NCBI GenBank assembly: GCA_036514635.1
Contig: DATBWU010000017.1
Span: 1-30,331 of the forward strand
From: DASSFZ01 sp036514635
GTDB lineage: Bacteria; Chloroflexota; Anaerolineae; Fen-1058
DNA: 30,331 nt
Reading direction: 5' to 3'
Made by a program: the position numbers and the translations under genes. Of the stretch, positions 23,530 to 30,331 are shown in pieces (within the stretch, counting starts at the first letter, position 1; every line of letters begins with the position of its first letter). Under the pieces are notes generated by a model. The model was not told the origin of the DNA. It saw only the letters and a list, made by a program, of their open reading frames with translations, and searched no databases.

Positions 23530-26109
23530 TTACGGCAACTGCATCATCCAGATGCTGCGGCCATACGTCCCGGCCACCATCACGCCGGTCTCGGGATTGA
23601 GTTCGAGGTCGGACACCAGCGTGAAGGGCATCCCGCTCCCGAAGGGCTGCCACTCCTCCGATCCGTCGAGCAGCGCCCACACGCCGAGCGATCCCCCGAC
23701 GTAGACGCCGGAGGTGTCGGGCCGCGCATCGACGACGGCTGCGCTCAGTGGCGCATCGGGCAGATTGAGGGTGATGCCTTCCCAACTCTCGCCGCCGTCG
23801 GTCGTGCGGAACACGTGACCGGGTGTGTCCGGTGTCTGGAGGCTGAATCCGCCGAAGACGACGTAGGCCGTCAGCGCATCGGCCGGATCGACGGCGACGC
23901 GAGTCACGTTGCGCGCCGGGAAACTGCTGTCGGTGATGTTCTGCCAGTTCTCGCCGCCGTCTACAGTGACCCATACTTGCCCGTCGGTTGTGCCGGCGTA
24001 CAGCACCAGCGGATCGTCGAGACCGACGGCCAGCGTCTGCACCGAGCCTTCGTCTGTGAGCGAATCGCTGATAGCCGACCAGCTGTCGCCGCGATCTTCG
24101 GTCTTATAAACGTAGTTGGACGCGATGTACAGCACGCCTTCGGCGCTGGGATCGACGATGAACGGCGAATAGAACAGCCAGTTGTCATCCAGGTCGAGGC
24201 CGTCGGTGTAGCCGCCGCCGACGCCGGGATACCACTCGTCGCCGCCGCCTTCGCCGCTGTTCTCGTTGCGCTGGAAGATAAAGGGTGGGTAGGTGCCGCC
24301 GTAGACGATGGTCGGATCGAACGAATCGACCGCCGCATAGCCGCCGTCGCCCTGCGACGCGCCGTTCCACGTCTCGCCGCCATCGGTGGTGAAGGCGATG
24401 CCGTTGTCTTGCAGGCCGCCGATGATGTAATCGGCGTCGGTCGGGTGCAGGCCAATGCCGATGAACAACAGCGTGTTGATGCCCATGTTGCGCGGCTCCC
24501 AGGCCGGCGCGTCGGCGCTGGCGTCTTCAGTGTAGTAAGTGCCGCCGTCGTTGCCGACCCAGATCGAGTTGGGGTCGTCCGGGTTGAAGGCCAGGCCGTG
24601 TGCATCGGGATGCATGTGGCTGGTTTCCGGCTCGGACGGCGTCAGATCGACCCACGTGTCGCCGCCGTCGTCGCTGCGCCGAATGACGGCGATCCAGTGG
24701 TAGGTATCCTCCTCGGTGCTGAGCGATCCGCCCAGGTACATGATGTCGGAATCGGTCGGATCGATCTCGACGATGTTGTCGTAGGTGCACTGTGGGCTGC
24801 TGCCCTCACCGGTGCAGTAATCGCCCGCGTCGGGCAGCCACTCCCAGGTGTCACCGCCGTCGGTGCTGCGCATGGCGAACGACCAGGCGCCCTCGATGTC
24901 GCGGCCTTTCTCGTCTGTGCCTTCCCAGTACATTCCGCCGCCGGCCAGCAGGATGCTCGGATCGGACGGCGCGACGGCGAGCTCTAACCCTTCGATGTAG
25001 GTCACGGGATTCTCGTCGCTCTCGTATTTGAGGTCGATTTGTTTCACCGTGACGCCTTGCTCTTCTTCCCACTGCGCGATCACATCGCTGTAGTCAAGTT
25101 CGTCCCACGACTCGCCGTCGTCGGTGCTGCGCAGAATATGCGTGCCGACGCACTCGACGTTGCACAGCGTGGCGTACAGCGTACCGTCGCCGGCGATGTC
25201 GAGGTCCATGAAGCCACCCAGCCGGGCCACGATGCCTGTCTCCGGCCTGAGTTTGCAGCGATCGCCGCAGGTGATCAGCGCCTCCCACGAGTCGCCGCCG
25301 TCGGTCGATCTGTAAATGCCGAAGTCGGCCTGATCGGGCGGCGCTTCGACGAGACGGGTCTGCCCGGACGCGGCGTACAGCGCACCCTCCGCGTCGAACA
25401 CCAGCGCTGTGACCGATGCGCCATTGAACACGTCCGCGCCGATCAACTCCCACGTCTCGCCGGCGTCCTTCGAGCGCGCGATGCCGTTCGCCAGGTAGCC
25501 ATAGGTTGAAGCGATCTGACCGTCGAATTCGCCGAGCAGGGCGTAAATGGCACTGGAGTCTTGCGGATGCATGGCGATGCCGCCGACGATCATCGGCACC
25601 TGCTTATCGGTCAACGAGCGCCACGTCTCGCCGCCGTCTTCAGTCTTCCACACGCCGCCCGCCGAGGCCGCCGCATAGACCACTTGTGAGTCGCCTGGAT
25701 CGATGGCGAAACCGTTGACGCGCCCGCTTCCAGGAACTTGCCCCTGCGGAAGATACACGCCCGAAATGGGGGCGGGGCCAATCGGCAGCCACTCACCCCC
25801 GACCGGCTCGTATTGCGAGAGCAGGGCATAGGCGTCGATCAGCGCGCGGCGGTCAACGTCGCCGCCGTTGCCGATCAGTCGCTGGTAGAATTCGTCGGCG
25901 CGCTGTTCCAGTCCTTCCTGATCGCTCCTGGACAGGTTGAGGTCGAAGAAGCCGGAGGTCACACCGCCGCCTTCGGGCGTGGGCGTAGGCGCGGGCGTCG
26001 GAGCCGGTGTAGTGGTAGGCGGCAGGCGCTCGGGCGAGGGACCGCCACAGGCGGAGAGTAAAACCGCGATGAGAGCCAGCACCATCACAACAGATCGAGG
26101 TGTCATCAT
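23530..26109 (-). CDS. Surface lipoprotein with ten Asp-box repeats (sortilin/GH74-like beta-propellers)
   Basis: 859 aa, exported and lipid-anchored: signal VLALIAVLLSAC with lipobox Cys21, then a Thr/Pro linker (about 30-46). The rest contains ten S/T-x-D-x-G-x-[S/T/N]-W Asp boxes (for example KTEDGGETW, RSTDGGDSW, VTVDGGENW), from about residue 155 to 790. That suggests two stacked beta-propellers as in Vps10/sortilin-like or GH74-like proteins. Such proteins bind or cleave glycans, but I see no clear catalytic pair. The first ATG is 26109; ATG 26106, with AGGAG 5 nt before it, may be the real start. A strong hairpin lies upstream. Confidence 0.9.
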   Translation of the reverse strand: MMTPRSVVMVLALIAVLLSACGGPSPERLPPTTTPAPTPAPTPTPEGGGVTSGFFDLNLSRSDQEGLEQRADEFYQRLIGNGGDVDRRALIDAYALLSQYEPVGGEWLPIGPAPISGVYLPQGQVPGSGRVNGFAIDPGDSQVVYAAASAGGVWKTEDGGETWRSLTDKQVPMIVGGIAMHPQDSSAIYALLGEFDGQIASTYGYLANGIARSKDAGETWELIGADVFNGASVTALVFDAEGALYAASGQTRLVEAPPDQADFGIYRSTDGGDSWEALITCGDRCKLRPETGIVARLGGFMDLDIAGDGTLYATLCNVECVGTHILRSTDDGESWDELDYSDVIAQWEEEQGVTVKQIDLKYESDENPVTYIEGLELAVAPSDPSILLAGGGMYWEGTDEKGRDIEGAWSFAMRSTDGGDTWEWLPDAGDYCTGEGSSPQCTYDNIVEIDPTDSDIMYLGGSLSTEEDTYHWIAVIRRSDDGGDTWVDLTPSEPETSHMHPDAHGLAFNPDDPNSIWVGNDGGTYYTEDASADAPAWEPRNMGINTLLFIGIGLHPTDADYIIGGLQDNGIAFTTDGGETWNGASQGDGGYAAVDSFDPTIVYGGTYPPFIFQRNENSGEGGGDEWYPGVGGGYTDGLDLDDNWLFYSPFIVDPSAEGVLYIASNYVYKTEDRGDSWSAISDSLTDEGSVQTLAVGLDDPLVLYAGTTDGQVWVTVDGGENWQNITDSSFPARNVTRVAVDPADALTAYVVFGGFSLQTPDTPGHVFRTTDGGESWEGITLNLPDAPLSAAVVDARPDTSGVYVGGSLGVWALLDGSEEWQPFGSGMPFTLVSDLELNPETGVMVAGTYGRSIWMMQLP

Positions 26110-26128
26110 AACTCCTGATCCTTTATCA

Positions 26129-26159
26129 GCACCGCCCGGCCTGGTGGGTCGGGCGGTGC
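26129..26159 (-). other. Strong intercistronic hairpin
   Basis: GCACCGCCCG (26129-26138) and CGGGCGGTGC (26150-26159) form a perfect 10-bp stem with an 11-nt loop, 22 nt after the stop of the secreted-protein gene and 20 nt before the lipoprotein start. No T-run on the minus strand. It may protect the upstream mRNA or reduce read-through. Confidence 0.6.
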
Positions 26160-26181
26160 AGTACGTTGATGAAAAACCGGG

Positions 26182-27033
26182 CTACTTGGACTTGACCATC
26201 GTGATCGGCAATTCCACAGGGTCTTCTGCGTCGGTGGGGATGACCAGGCCATCCTGGCCGATTGGCTTGTAGCCCTTGGCGACGACGATCACGGAGTACT
26301 CGACTTCTCGCGTCAGCGGGCTTTCCAATTCGAACTGGCCCTTGTTGTTCGTCTTCGCACCGGTGAAGATGTCCTCTTCTTGCTGGTCGCCATCGATGAA
26401 GTCCTGGACGGTGACACCTTCGACCAGCACCAGGATGACTGCACCTTTGATGGGTTTCTTGGTCTTGGCATCGGTGACCGTGCCAATGACCGTCACCGTG
26501 TCGAGAGGCTCGTCGCCGCCGACAGGGATGCTGCCGGAAGTGAGCAGCGTCTTGTTGTTATAATACTCCACGCCCCACTCGCCCTCGTCCATCGGCGATC
26601 CATCTGTCGTGCCGAGCGGGTAGGCATAGAAGCCTTCGCTCTCGGAGGCCTTGAGCGATTCCTTGTCCGTATAGACGGTCTCGCCGTCGAGGGTGAACAC
26701 GGACACGATGGCGGCTTTCTTGGGCACGCAGTCGTACTCGAAAACCGGCACAATCAGATTCGTGCCGCTCGGATACGATTCCAGCCCTTGCGGCGCATCT
26801 TCTGGAAGCGCGATCTCGTCGTCTTCGTTCAATAAGGCCCAGTACACGTCCGCAGTAGCGCTCATCTTGGTGCAGGCCGCGTTCGGCGCGTCCGGGTCGG
26901 AGTTTGCCGGAGCCGCCAGATTAACGCTCGCGCGGTGGAGGTTCGACGCGGCGGCCAGCGCGGTGAACGCGGACGCCGTCAGCGCCACGACGGTGAGCAT
27001 AACGATCGCGAAGAATCGAATTTGGCATTTCAT
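26182..27033 (-). CDS. Secreted protein with C-terminal carboxypeptidase-regulatory-like domain
   Basis: 283 aa with a signal peptide (hydrophobic FAIVMLTVVALTASAFTALA, cleavage near AAA around residues 27-29). The middle (60-170) is not recognised; it has two Cys (in AACTK and EYDCVPK) that may bond. From ~180 on, VTVIGTVTDAKTKKPIKGAV followed by GQFELESPLTREVEYSVIVV and AKGYKPI is the CarboxypepD_reg/CNA-B-like beta-sandwich common in surface proteins. ATG 27033 has GAGG 6 nt upstream, and the gene begins 21 nt after the PrsW-like gene. Likely exported and displayed with the downstream lipoprotein. Confidence 0.85.
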   Translation of the reverse strand: MKCQIRFFAIVMLTVVALTASAFTALAAASNLHRASVNLAAPANSDPDAPNAACTKMSATADVYWALLNEDDEIALPEDAPQGLESYPSGTNLIVPVFEYDCVPKKAAIVSVFTLDGETVYTDKESLKASESEGFYAYPLGTTDGSPMDEGEWGVEYYNNKTLLTSGSIPVGGDEPLDTVTVIGTVTDAKTKKPIKGAVILVLVEGVTVQDFIDGDQQEEDIFTGAKTNNKGQFELESPLTREVEYSVIVVAKGYKPIGQDGLVIPTDAEDPVELPITMVKSK

Positions 27034-27054
27034 ATCAGACCTCGCTGGGGTTCG

Positions 27055-28557
27055 CTAGAACGACAGGCTGTTGAGGAAGCGCGCGAACAGCGGCTCGACG
27101 TTGGGCAGATCGTCGGGCGTAGTGAGCAGCGTGATCATCACCGCGCGCCCGGCGTCGACGACGATGTAGTCGACGCCTTGTTTCACTTCCGGTTCCGCGC
27201 CGGTCAGGCTCTGCGGATCGATGTAGGCGAAGCTCTGCATCAGCGCAGGCTTGCCGGCCACCGTCGTGTTGGCCGTATCGGTGACCTTGTACATGGCGTA
27301 ATCGGTGCTGCGCTCGCCGCCCAACTGAGAGGCAATGCCCTTGGCGTCCAGGCCGCTGTCGTTCGCGCGTGTGGCAATGATGAACTCGGCCCCTGTGCCA
27401 AGCGTATCAGCGGCACGCAGCACGTCGCCTTCCGCTGTCGCGTCGCCGAAGTACGAAGGGTACGCGCCCTTGAAGCCACTCACCTCGAAAGTCGTGGTGC
27501 TGTTGACTGCGCTGTTCCACGCGAAGGCGGCGACGATCAGCAGCACGACGAACGTGCCGACTGTGGCGGTGTTGGCCTGCCGGTCGCCCTTCGCCGCGTC
27601 GGCGGTTGCGGCGGGCTGTTTGCCGCTCAGACTCCGGCCAATATCGCGGTTGATCAGCGCGTACACGATCACGGCGACGACAACGGCCAGCGCGCCAGCA
27701 GCGATCAACCCGCCGACACCGGGCAGCGCGCTGGCCTGCCCGCCGATGCTGATCGAGCCAGGCTCTAGCTGGCCGCGCAGCAGGTTGAACGCGCCGTTGA
27801 GCACAGCCGTCAACGCCAGTCCCAGTGGCAGCCACCAAATGGGTTCCTGCTCGAGCCGGGCGCGACCCAGGAAGTAGCCGAGCAGGCCGCCGAACGCGGC
27901 GTGCGCCAGGGCCACTTCGACCATGAGGACCTCTGCGCCGCCGAGCGCCCCGCCGCCGCTGTTGAGAATGAATTGCAGGTTGAGCGCGGTAGCATAGCCT
28001 AGCGCTGCGGCGGTCGCGTAAATCACGCCGTCGGTTCGTTCGTCGAACTCCGGCAGGTCGAAGATGAAATAGCGCACAGTCGCGTAGATGATGAAGGCTT
28101 CCACGCCGCCGATCAGGAAAACCGATCCCAGAATCGCCGTCAGGTTGTCGCGAAATAGCCAGTCCTGCACGCGGAAGAGTTGATCGGTGATCGGGATACC
28201 GATCGCGCCGGCCAGGGCCAGGCCCAGGACGAACATGCGCGCGACGTGCCCCACAGGTTCCGGCTCCAATCGATCCTGCTGATAGAAGAAGATCAGCCAC
28301 AAGACTGCGGGGACGATCGCTAATACGATGCCGACCAACAGCAGCGGCGTGATCGCCAGGTCGGGCTTGAGCACCTGGTCCAGGCCGATGACGAGGGCCA
28401 CGAACACTAACAGGCCGACGACAGCCAGCACTCCGGATCGGAATGCGCCTCTGCGCATGTGGGTGGCTTTCTGGTAATGCTCGTCGCAAAACCACCGTCC
28501 GCCGATGGTCTGGGTGCCGGCACGCTGATGATCTACACAGCAGACTTGCGCTGCCAT
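27055..28557 (-). CDS. PrsW-family-like membrane protein with zinc-finger-like N-terminus, probably catalytically degenerate
   Basis: 500 aa. Residues 1-30 hold CxxH pairs (Cys7/His10, Cys24/His27), like a small zinc finger. About eight to nine TM helices (42-345) include the PrsW/Rce1-like signatures FFYQQDRLEPEP (90-101), DGVIYATAAALGYATALN (176-193) and AHAAFGGLLGYFLG (218-231). Expected catalytic positions look changed: the EE pair is Glu153-Ala154, the Glu of the GFxxxEN motif is Leu192, while His219 is kept. The tail (350-500) is a separate extracytoplasmic domain. A perfect AAAGGAGG site precedes ATG 28557. First gene of the envelope cluster. Family membership is good; loss of activity is inference from remembered motifs. 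Confidence 0.85.
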   Translation of the reverse strand: MAAQVCCVDHQRAGTQTIGGRWFCDEHYQKATHMRRGAFRSGVLAVVGLLVFVALVIGLDQVLKPDLAITPLLLVGIVLAIVPAVLWLIFFYQQDRLEPEPVGHVARMFVLGLALAGAIGIPITDQLFRVQDWLFRDNLTAILGSVFLIGGVEAFIIYATVRYFIFDLPEFDERTDGVIYATAAALGYATALNLQFILNSGGGALGGAEVLMVEVALAHAAFGGLLGYFLGRARLEQEPIWWLPLGLALTAVLNGAFNLLRGQLEPGSISIGGQASALPGVGGLIAAGALAVVVAVIVYALINRDIGRSLSGKQPAATADAAKGDRQANTATVGTFVVLLIVAAFAWNSAVNSTTTFEVSGFKGAYPSYFGDATAEGDVLRAADTLGTGAEFIIATRANDSGLDAKGIASQLGGERSTDYAMYKVTDTANTTVAGKPALMQSFAYIDPQSLTGAEPEVKQGVDYIVVDAGRAVMITLLTTPDDLPNVEPLFARFLNSLSF

Positions 28558-28628
28558 CCTTCCTCCTTTATTATGAAGTTGTCACAGATGAAATGAGGAT
28601 CGTGTTGCGGCTGTTTGCGCCAAACACA

Positions 28629-28663
28629 AACGCTCGGCACTACCGCGCCGTAGTGCGAGCGTT
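28629..28663 (-). terminator. Intrinsic terminator of tRNA-Gly
   Basis: On the minus strand a ~14-bp stem (AACGCTCGCACTAC with GTAGTGCCGAGCGTT, one bulged base) is followed by TTTGTGTTTGG, a T-rich tail. It lies about 55 nt after the tRNA-Gly 3' end. A small TGTTTG/CAAACA hairpin (28612-28626) follows. Confidence 0.65.
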
Positions 28664-28717
28664 GACAGACGAAACTCTTACCGATGATTTGGCCCTGGCT
28701 GCCATAGTGTCATCGAG

Positions 28718-28789
28718 AGCGGGAGACGGGATTCGAACCCGCGACCCTCTGCTTGGAAGGCAGACGCTCTACCCCTGAGCTACTCCCGC
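28718..28789 (-). tRNA. tRNA-Gly (anticodon TCC)
   Basis: Minus-strand cloverleaf: acceptor GCGGGAG/CTCCCGC, D stem GCTC/GAGC, anticodon stem TCTGC/GCAGA with loop CTTCCAA (anticodon TCC, reads GGA), T stem GCGGG/CCCGT with loop TTCGAAT, discriminator T as usual for tRNA-Gly. No encoded CCA. Confidence 0.95.
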
Positions 28790-28960
28790 GTGACGGGGCA
28801 ATCCCCATCCTCACCGGGTCATCATTGCCTTGCAGCGGACACCGGCGCAATAATACCACAGAATCTTTTCAAAGGCACAACTGGCAGGCTGACTCGTGTG
28901 CACTCAAAGGTCGCCAGCAAATCTAGCGCTCGCCAACCGCGTCCTCGCGGCTGACCTGCC

Positions 28961-29020
28961 CTCGCGTGCAAAGCACGCGGGGGTTGCGCCCCGCTCCGCG
29001 GGGTTGGCCGCCCGCGGGGA
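28961..29020. repeat. Cluster of GC-rich mini-hairpins upstream of the SET gene
   Basis: CGCGTGC-AAA-GCACGCG (28963-28979), CCCCGC-TCC-GCGGGG (28989-29003) and a CCCGCGGG palindrome near 29011-29018 lie in a row. The gap 28790-29127 has no gene; besides these hairpins I see only GC-rich low-similarity sequence and the promoter region described separately. Confidence 0.6.
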
Positions 29021-29127
29021 CGCGGACGTTGAGCCGCCTGACACGTTTTGCGTGCACACGCTGGCTCCACTTCGCTGGCCTATGTTTGCCGCTTTGCGAA
29101 TGAAACCTTAAAATGCTTCGATCCCTC

Positions 29128-29172
29128 TTGACATTTGAGGCCAGGTCACTATATTGATGACATCACTCATCA
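29128..29172 (+). promoter_or_regulatory. Promoter and palindromic operator candidate of the SET gene
   Basis: TTGACA (29128-29133) and TATATT (29150-29155) are 16 nt apart, the best promoter match in the window. TGATGA (29155-29160) and TCATCA (29167-29172) form an inverted repeat across the expected start site, a natural repressor position. AGGCCAGG occurs at 29138-29145 and again at 29172-29179. Confidence 0.6.
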
Positions 29173-29188
29173 GGCCAGGAGAGATCAA

Positions 29189-29650
29189 ATGTTCAGAGTC
29201 GAGCTCGGCGGTAGCGCCTACGACGCGCGGCTGATTGCCACTGAAAGACTTTCCGGCGGACAGATGATTTATCGCATTGCCGATTATCGCATTACGCATC
29301 GGCCCACCTATCAGACCATCCAGATTGGGCCGGAGACACACATCGAGGAGCTGGGTGTGCTGGCCTATCTCAATCACTCATGCAAACCCAACGCGATTGT
29401 CGATACCACGGCCCTCACCGTCGTCGCCGTGCGGGACATCGCGCCGGGCCACGAGATCACCTTCTTCTATCCATCCACCGAGTGGGACATGGATCGCCCC
29501 TTCGTGTGTTTGTGCGGTGCGCCGGAGTGCATCCGGCTCGTCGCCGGGGCCAAATATCTCTCACTGGACACCCTCAGCCGCCACTTCATCAATCCGCACA
29601 TCCGCGAGATGGCGCTGGCCTGCCTGGCAGGCGTGGATATCGGGACTTGA
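29189..29650 (+). CDS. Stand-alone SET-domain protein methyltransferase
   Basis: 153-aa protein that is essentially a SET domain with a post-SET cysteine motif. It should transfer methyl from SAM to a protein lysine. The SAM-binding NHSCKPN is at 62-68, DIAPGHEITFFYPSTEW at 83-99 (the Tyr94 region), and the zinc-type CLCGAPEC at 107-114. ATG 29189 is chosen over 29135 because AGGAGAG (29177-29183) sits 5 nt upstream and the -10/+1 region lies in between. It is alone, with its own strong promoter. Substrate unknown; bacterial members of this kind are sparsely studied. Confidence 0.9.
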   Translation: MFRVELGGSAYDARLIATERLSGGQMIYRIADYRITHRPTYQTIQIGPETHIEELGVLAYLNHSCKPNAIVDTTALTVVAVRDIAPGHEITFFYPSTEWDMDRPFVCLCGAPECIRLVAGAKYLSLDTLSRHFINPHIREMALACLAGVDIGT

Positions 29651-29720
29651 GGATGACGGGGAGATCGGGGTAACGAATCCGCAACTCCGCATGTAACTCT
29701 CATTGTCGAACGACCTCACT

Positions 29721-30331
29721 CTATTCCCCTTCCTGTGGCTGGCTGGCGCGGAACAGCCGGTACAGCGTCAGGTCGTAGACAATCTTGAGGCCGCCGGAGA
29801 TGAAGAAAGGCACGTTCAATAGGGCGGGGTGGCCGATCAATAGACCGGTGAACACGGGCGCGAGCGACGCGCCGGTCGTTCGTGCTATGCCGGTCACACC
29901 GGCTGCTGCCGATCGCTCGTCGGGGGCCACGACAGCCATTGTGTACGACTGGCGTGTCGGCACATCCATCTGGGAGATGCTGAAACGTAGCAGGAGCAGG
30001 ATGATCGCCAATGGCAGATTGGGCATCAGCGGCACGAGGATCAGCAGGATGTTGGATGGGATGTGCGTGAACACCATTGTGTTGATCAGGCCGATGCGAG
30101 CGGCGATTCGCGCTGCGGTCAACGCTGAGATGCCCGCGAGGATGTTCGCGCCGAAGAAAATGCCGCCCAGCAGCGCCGGCTCGACCTCGAAGCGAAGATG
30201 AAACCAATACGCGACGATGCTCTGAACGACGAAGCCGCCTGCGAAGGCGTCGAGCGAGAAGAGCGCGGAGAGTTTCAGGACGACGCGGCGTGAGCGATGC
30301 AGGCCGAGGCGGGTAGATGCTGTTGGGCGTA
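29721..30331 (-). CDS. MFS transporter, C-terminal part (continues past the window)
   Basis: Minus-strand reading frame open to the window end, so only the last ~203 residues are seen. Hydrophobic helices and the MFS-type loop DVPTRQSYTMAVVAPDER, with AAAGVTGIARTTGASLAP, match major facilitator exporters. The protein ends with a charged tail (RASQPQEGE). Upstream of the TTG at 30122 the frame continues with membrane-like sequence (LDAFAGGFVVQSIVAYWF), so no start lies in the window. It converges on the SET gene; the 70-bp gap has no obvious terminator. Confidence 0.87.
   Translation of the reverse strand, partial: RPTASTRLGLHRSRRVVLKLSALFSLDAFAGGFVVQSIVAYWFHLRFEVEPALLGGIFFGANILAGISALTAARIAARIGLINTMVFTHIPSNILLILVPLMPNLPLAIILLLLRFSISQMDVPTRQSYTMAVVAPDERSAAAGVTGIARTTGASLAPVFTGLLIGHPALLNVPFFISGGLKIVYDLTLYRLFRASQPQEGE

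Noticed and set aside
23485..24987. A 500-residue plus-strand frame opposite the Asp-box lipoprotein gene
   Set aside because: It is the mirror of a repetitive, Asp/Gly-rich coding sequence; no start signal and no recognisable domain.

Overview
The window is about 30.3 kb of GC-rich, gene-dense bacterial DNA. It carries two tRNAs, around 24 convincing protein genes, and an unusual load of short palindromic or periodic intergenic repeats. My best guess is an environmental Chloroflexota (Anaerolineae-like) genome. That is an inference from the gene set (LIV transporter, PrsW-type protein, Asp-box lipoprotein, LipM-type octanoyltransferase, SET protein) and from repeat types I associate with that group. 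No rRNA or marker gene proves it.

Layout. (1) Positions 1-10995, plus strand: a branched-chain amino acid ABC transporter (livH, livM, livG, livF; the binding-protein gene is not in the window), an ornithine cyclodeaminase-family protein, a DAO/sarcosine-oxidase-type FAD enzyme, a fused FtcD, an AbrB-like/PIN toxin-antitoxin pair and an RsmF-type rRNA cytosine methyltransferase. The first seven genes look like an amino acid uptake and catabolism island feeding one-carbon units to tetrahydrofolate. (2) 11030-15330, minus strand: lipM, a DUF503 protein, four very small membrane proteins, a glycoside-hydrolase-like TIM barrel and an orphan solute-binding protein, mostly with tight or overlapping junctions. 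(3) 15582-15653: tRNA-Arg(CCG). (4) 15678-18818, minus: a processive GT2 glycosyltransferase and an O-antigen-ligase/Wzy-type protein, suggesting surface polysaccharide work. (5) 19305-28557, minus: five envelope proteins in a row, namely a degenerate PrsW-like membrane protein, a secreted protein with a carboxypeptidase-regulatory-like domain, a ten-Asp-box lipoprotein, a 217-aa three-TM protein, and an 1132-aa TPR protein with a C-terminal triplication. (6) 28718-28789: tRNA-Gly(TCC), minus. (7) 29189-29650: a stand-alone SET-domain methyltransferase with its own strong promoter. (8) 29721 to the end, minus: the 3' part of an MFS transporter gene.

The best candidate for something undescribed is block 5. 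The 217-aa protein and the first ~215 residues of the 1132-aa protein share TM spacing (about 11-30/166-184/194-213 versus 19-38/168-186/194-215) and the motif LYxLxxTxxxRxRxL in register. They look like two versions of one membrane module, one bare and one fused to TPR and beta-rich repeats. They are encoded with a PrsW relative that seems to have lost expected catalytic residues.

A second theme is the intergenic DNA: at least five elements with one design (short units repeated in each arm, facing each other as a hairpin) but different unit sequences; 7-bp GAATGYR arrays, one apparently translated as the start of a protein; CCATCCAAC arrays; and a 114-bp repeat present twice.
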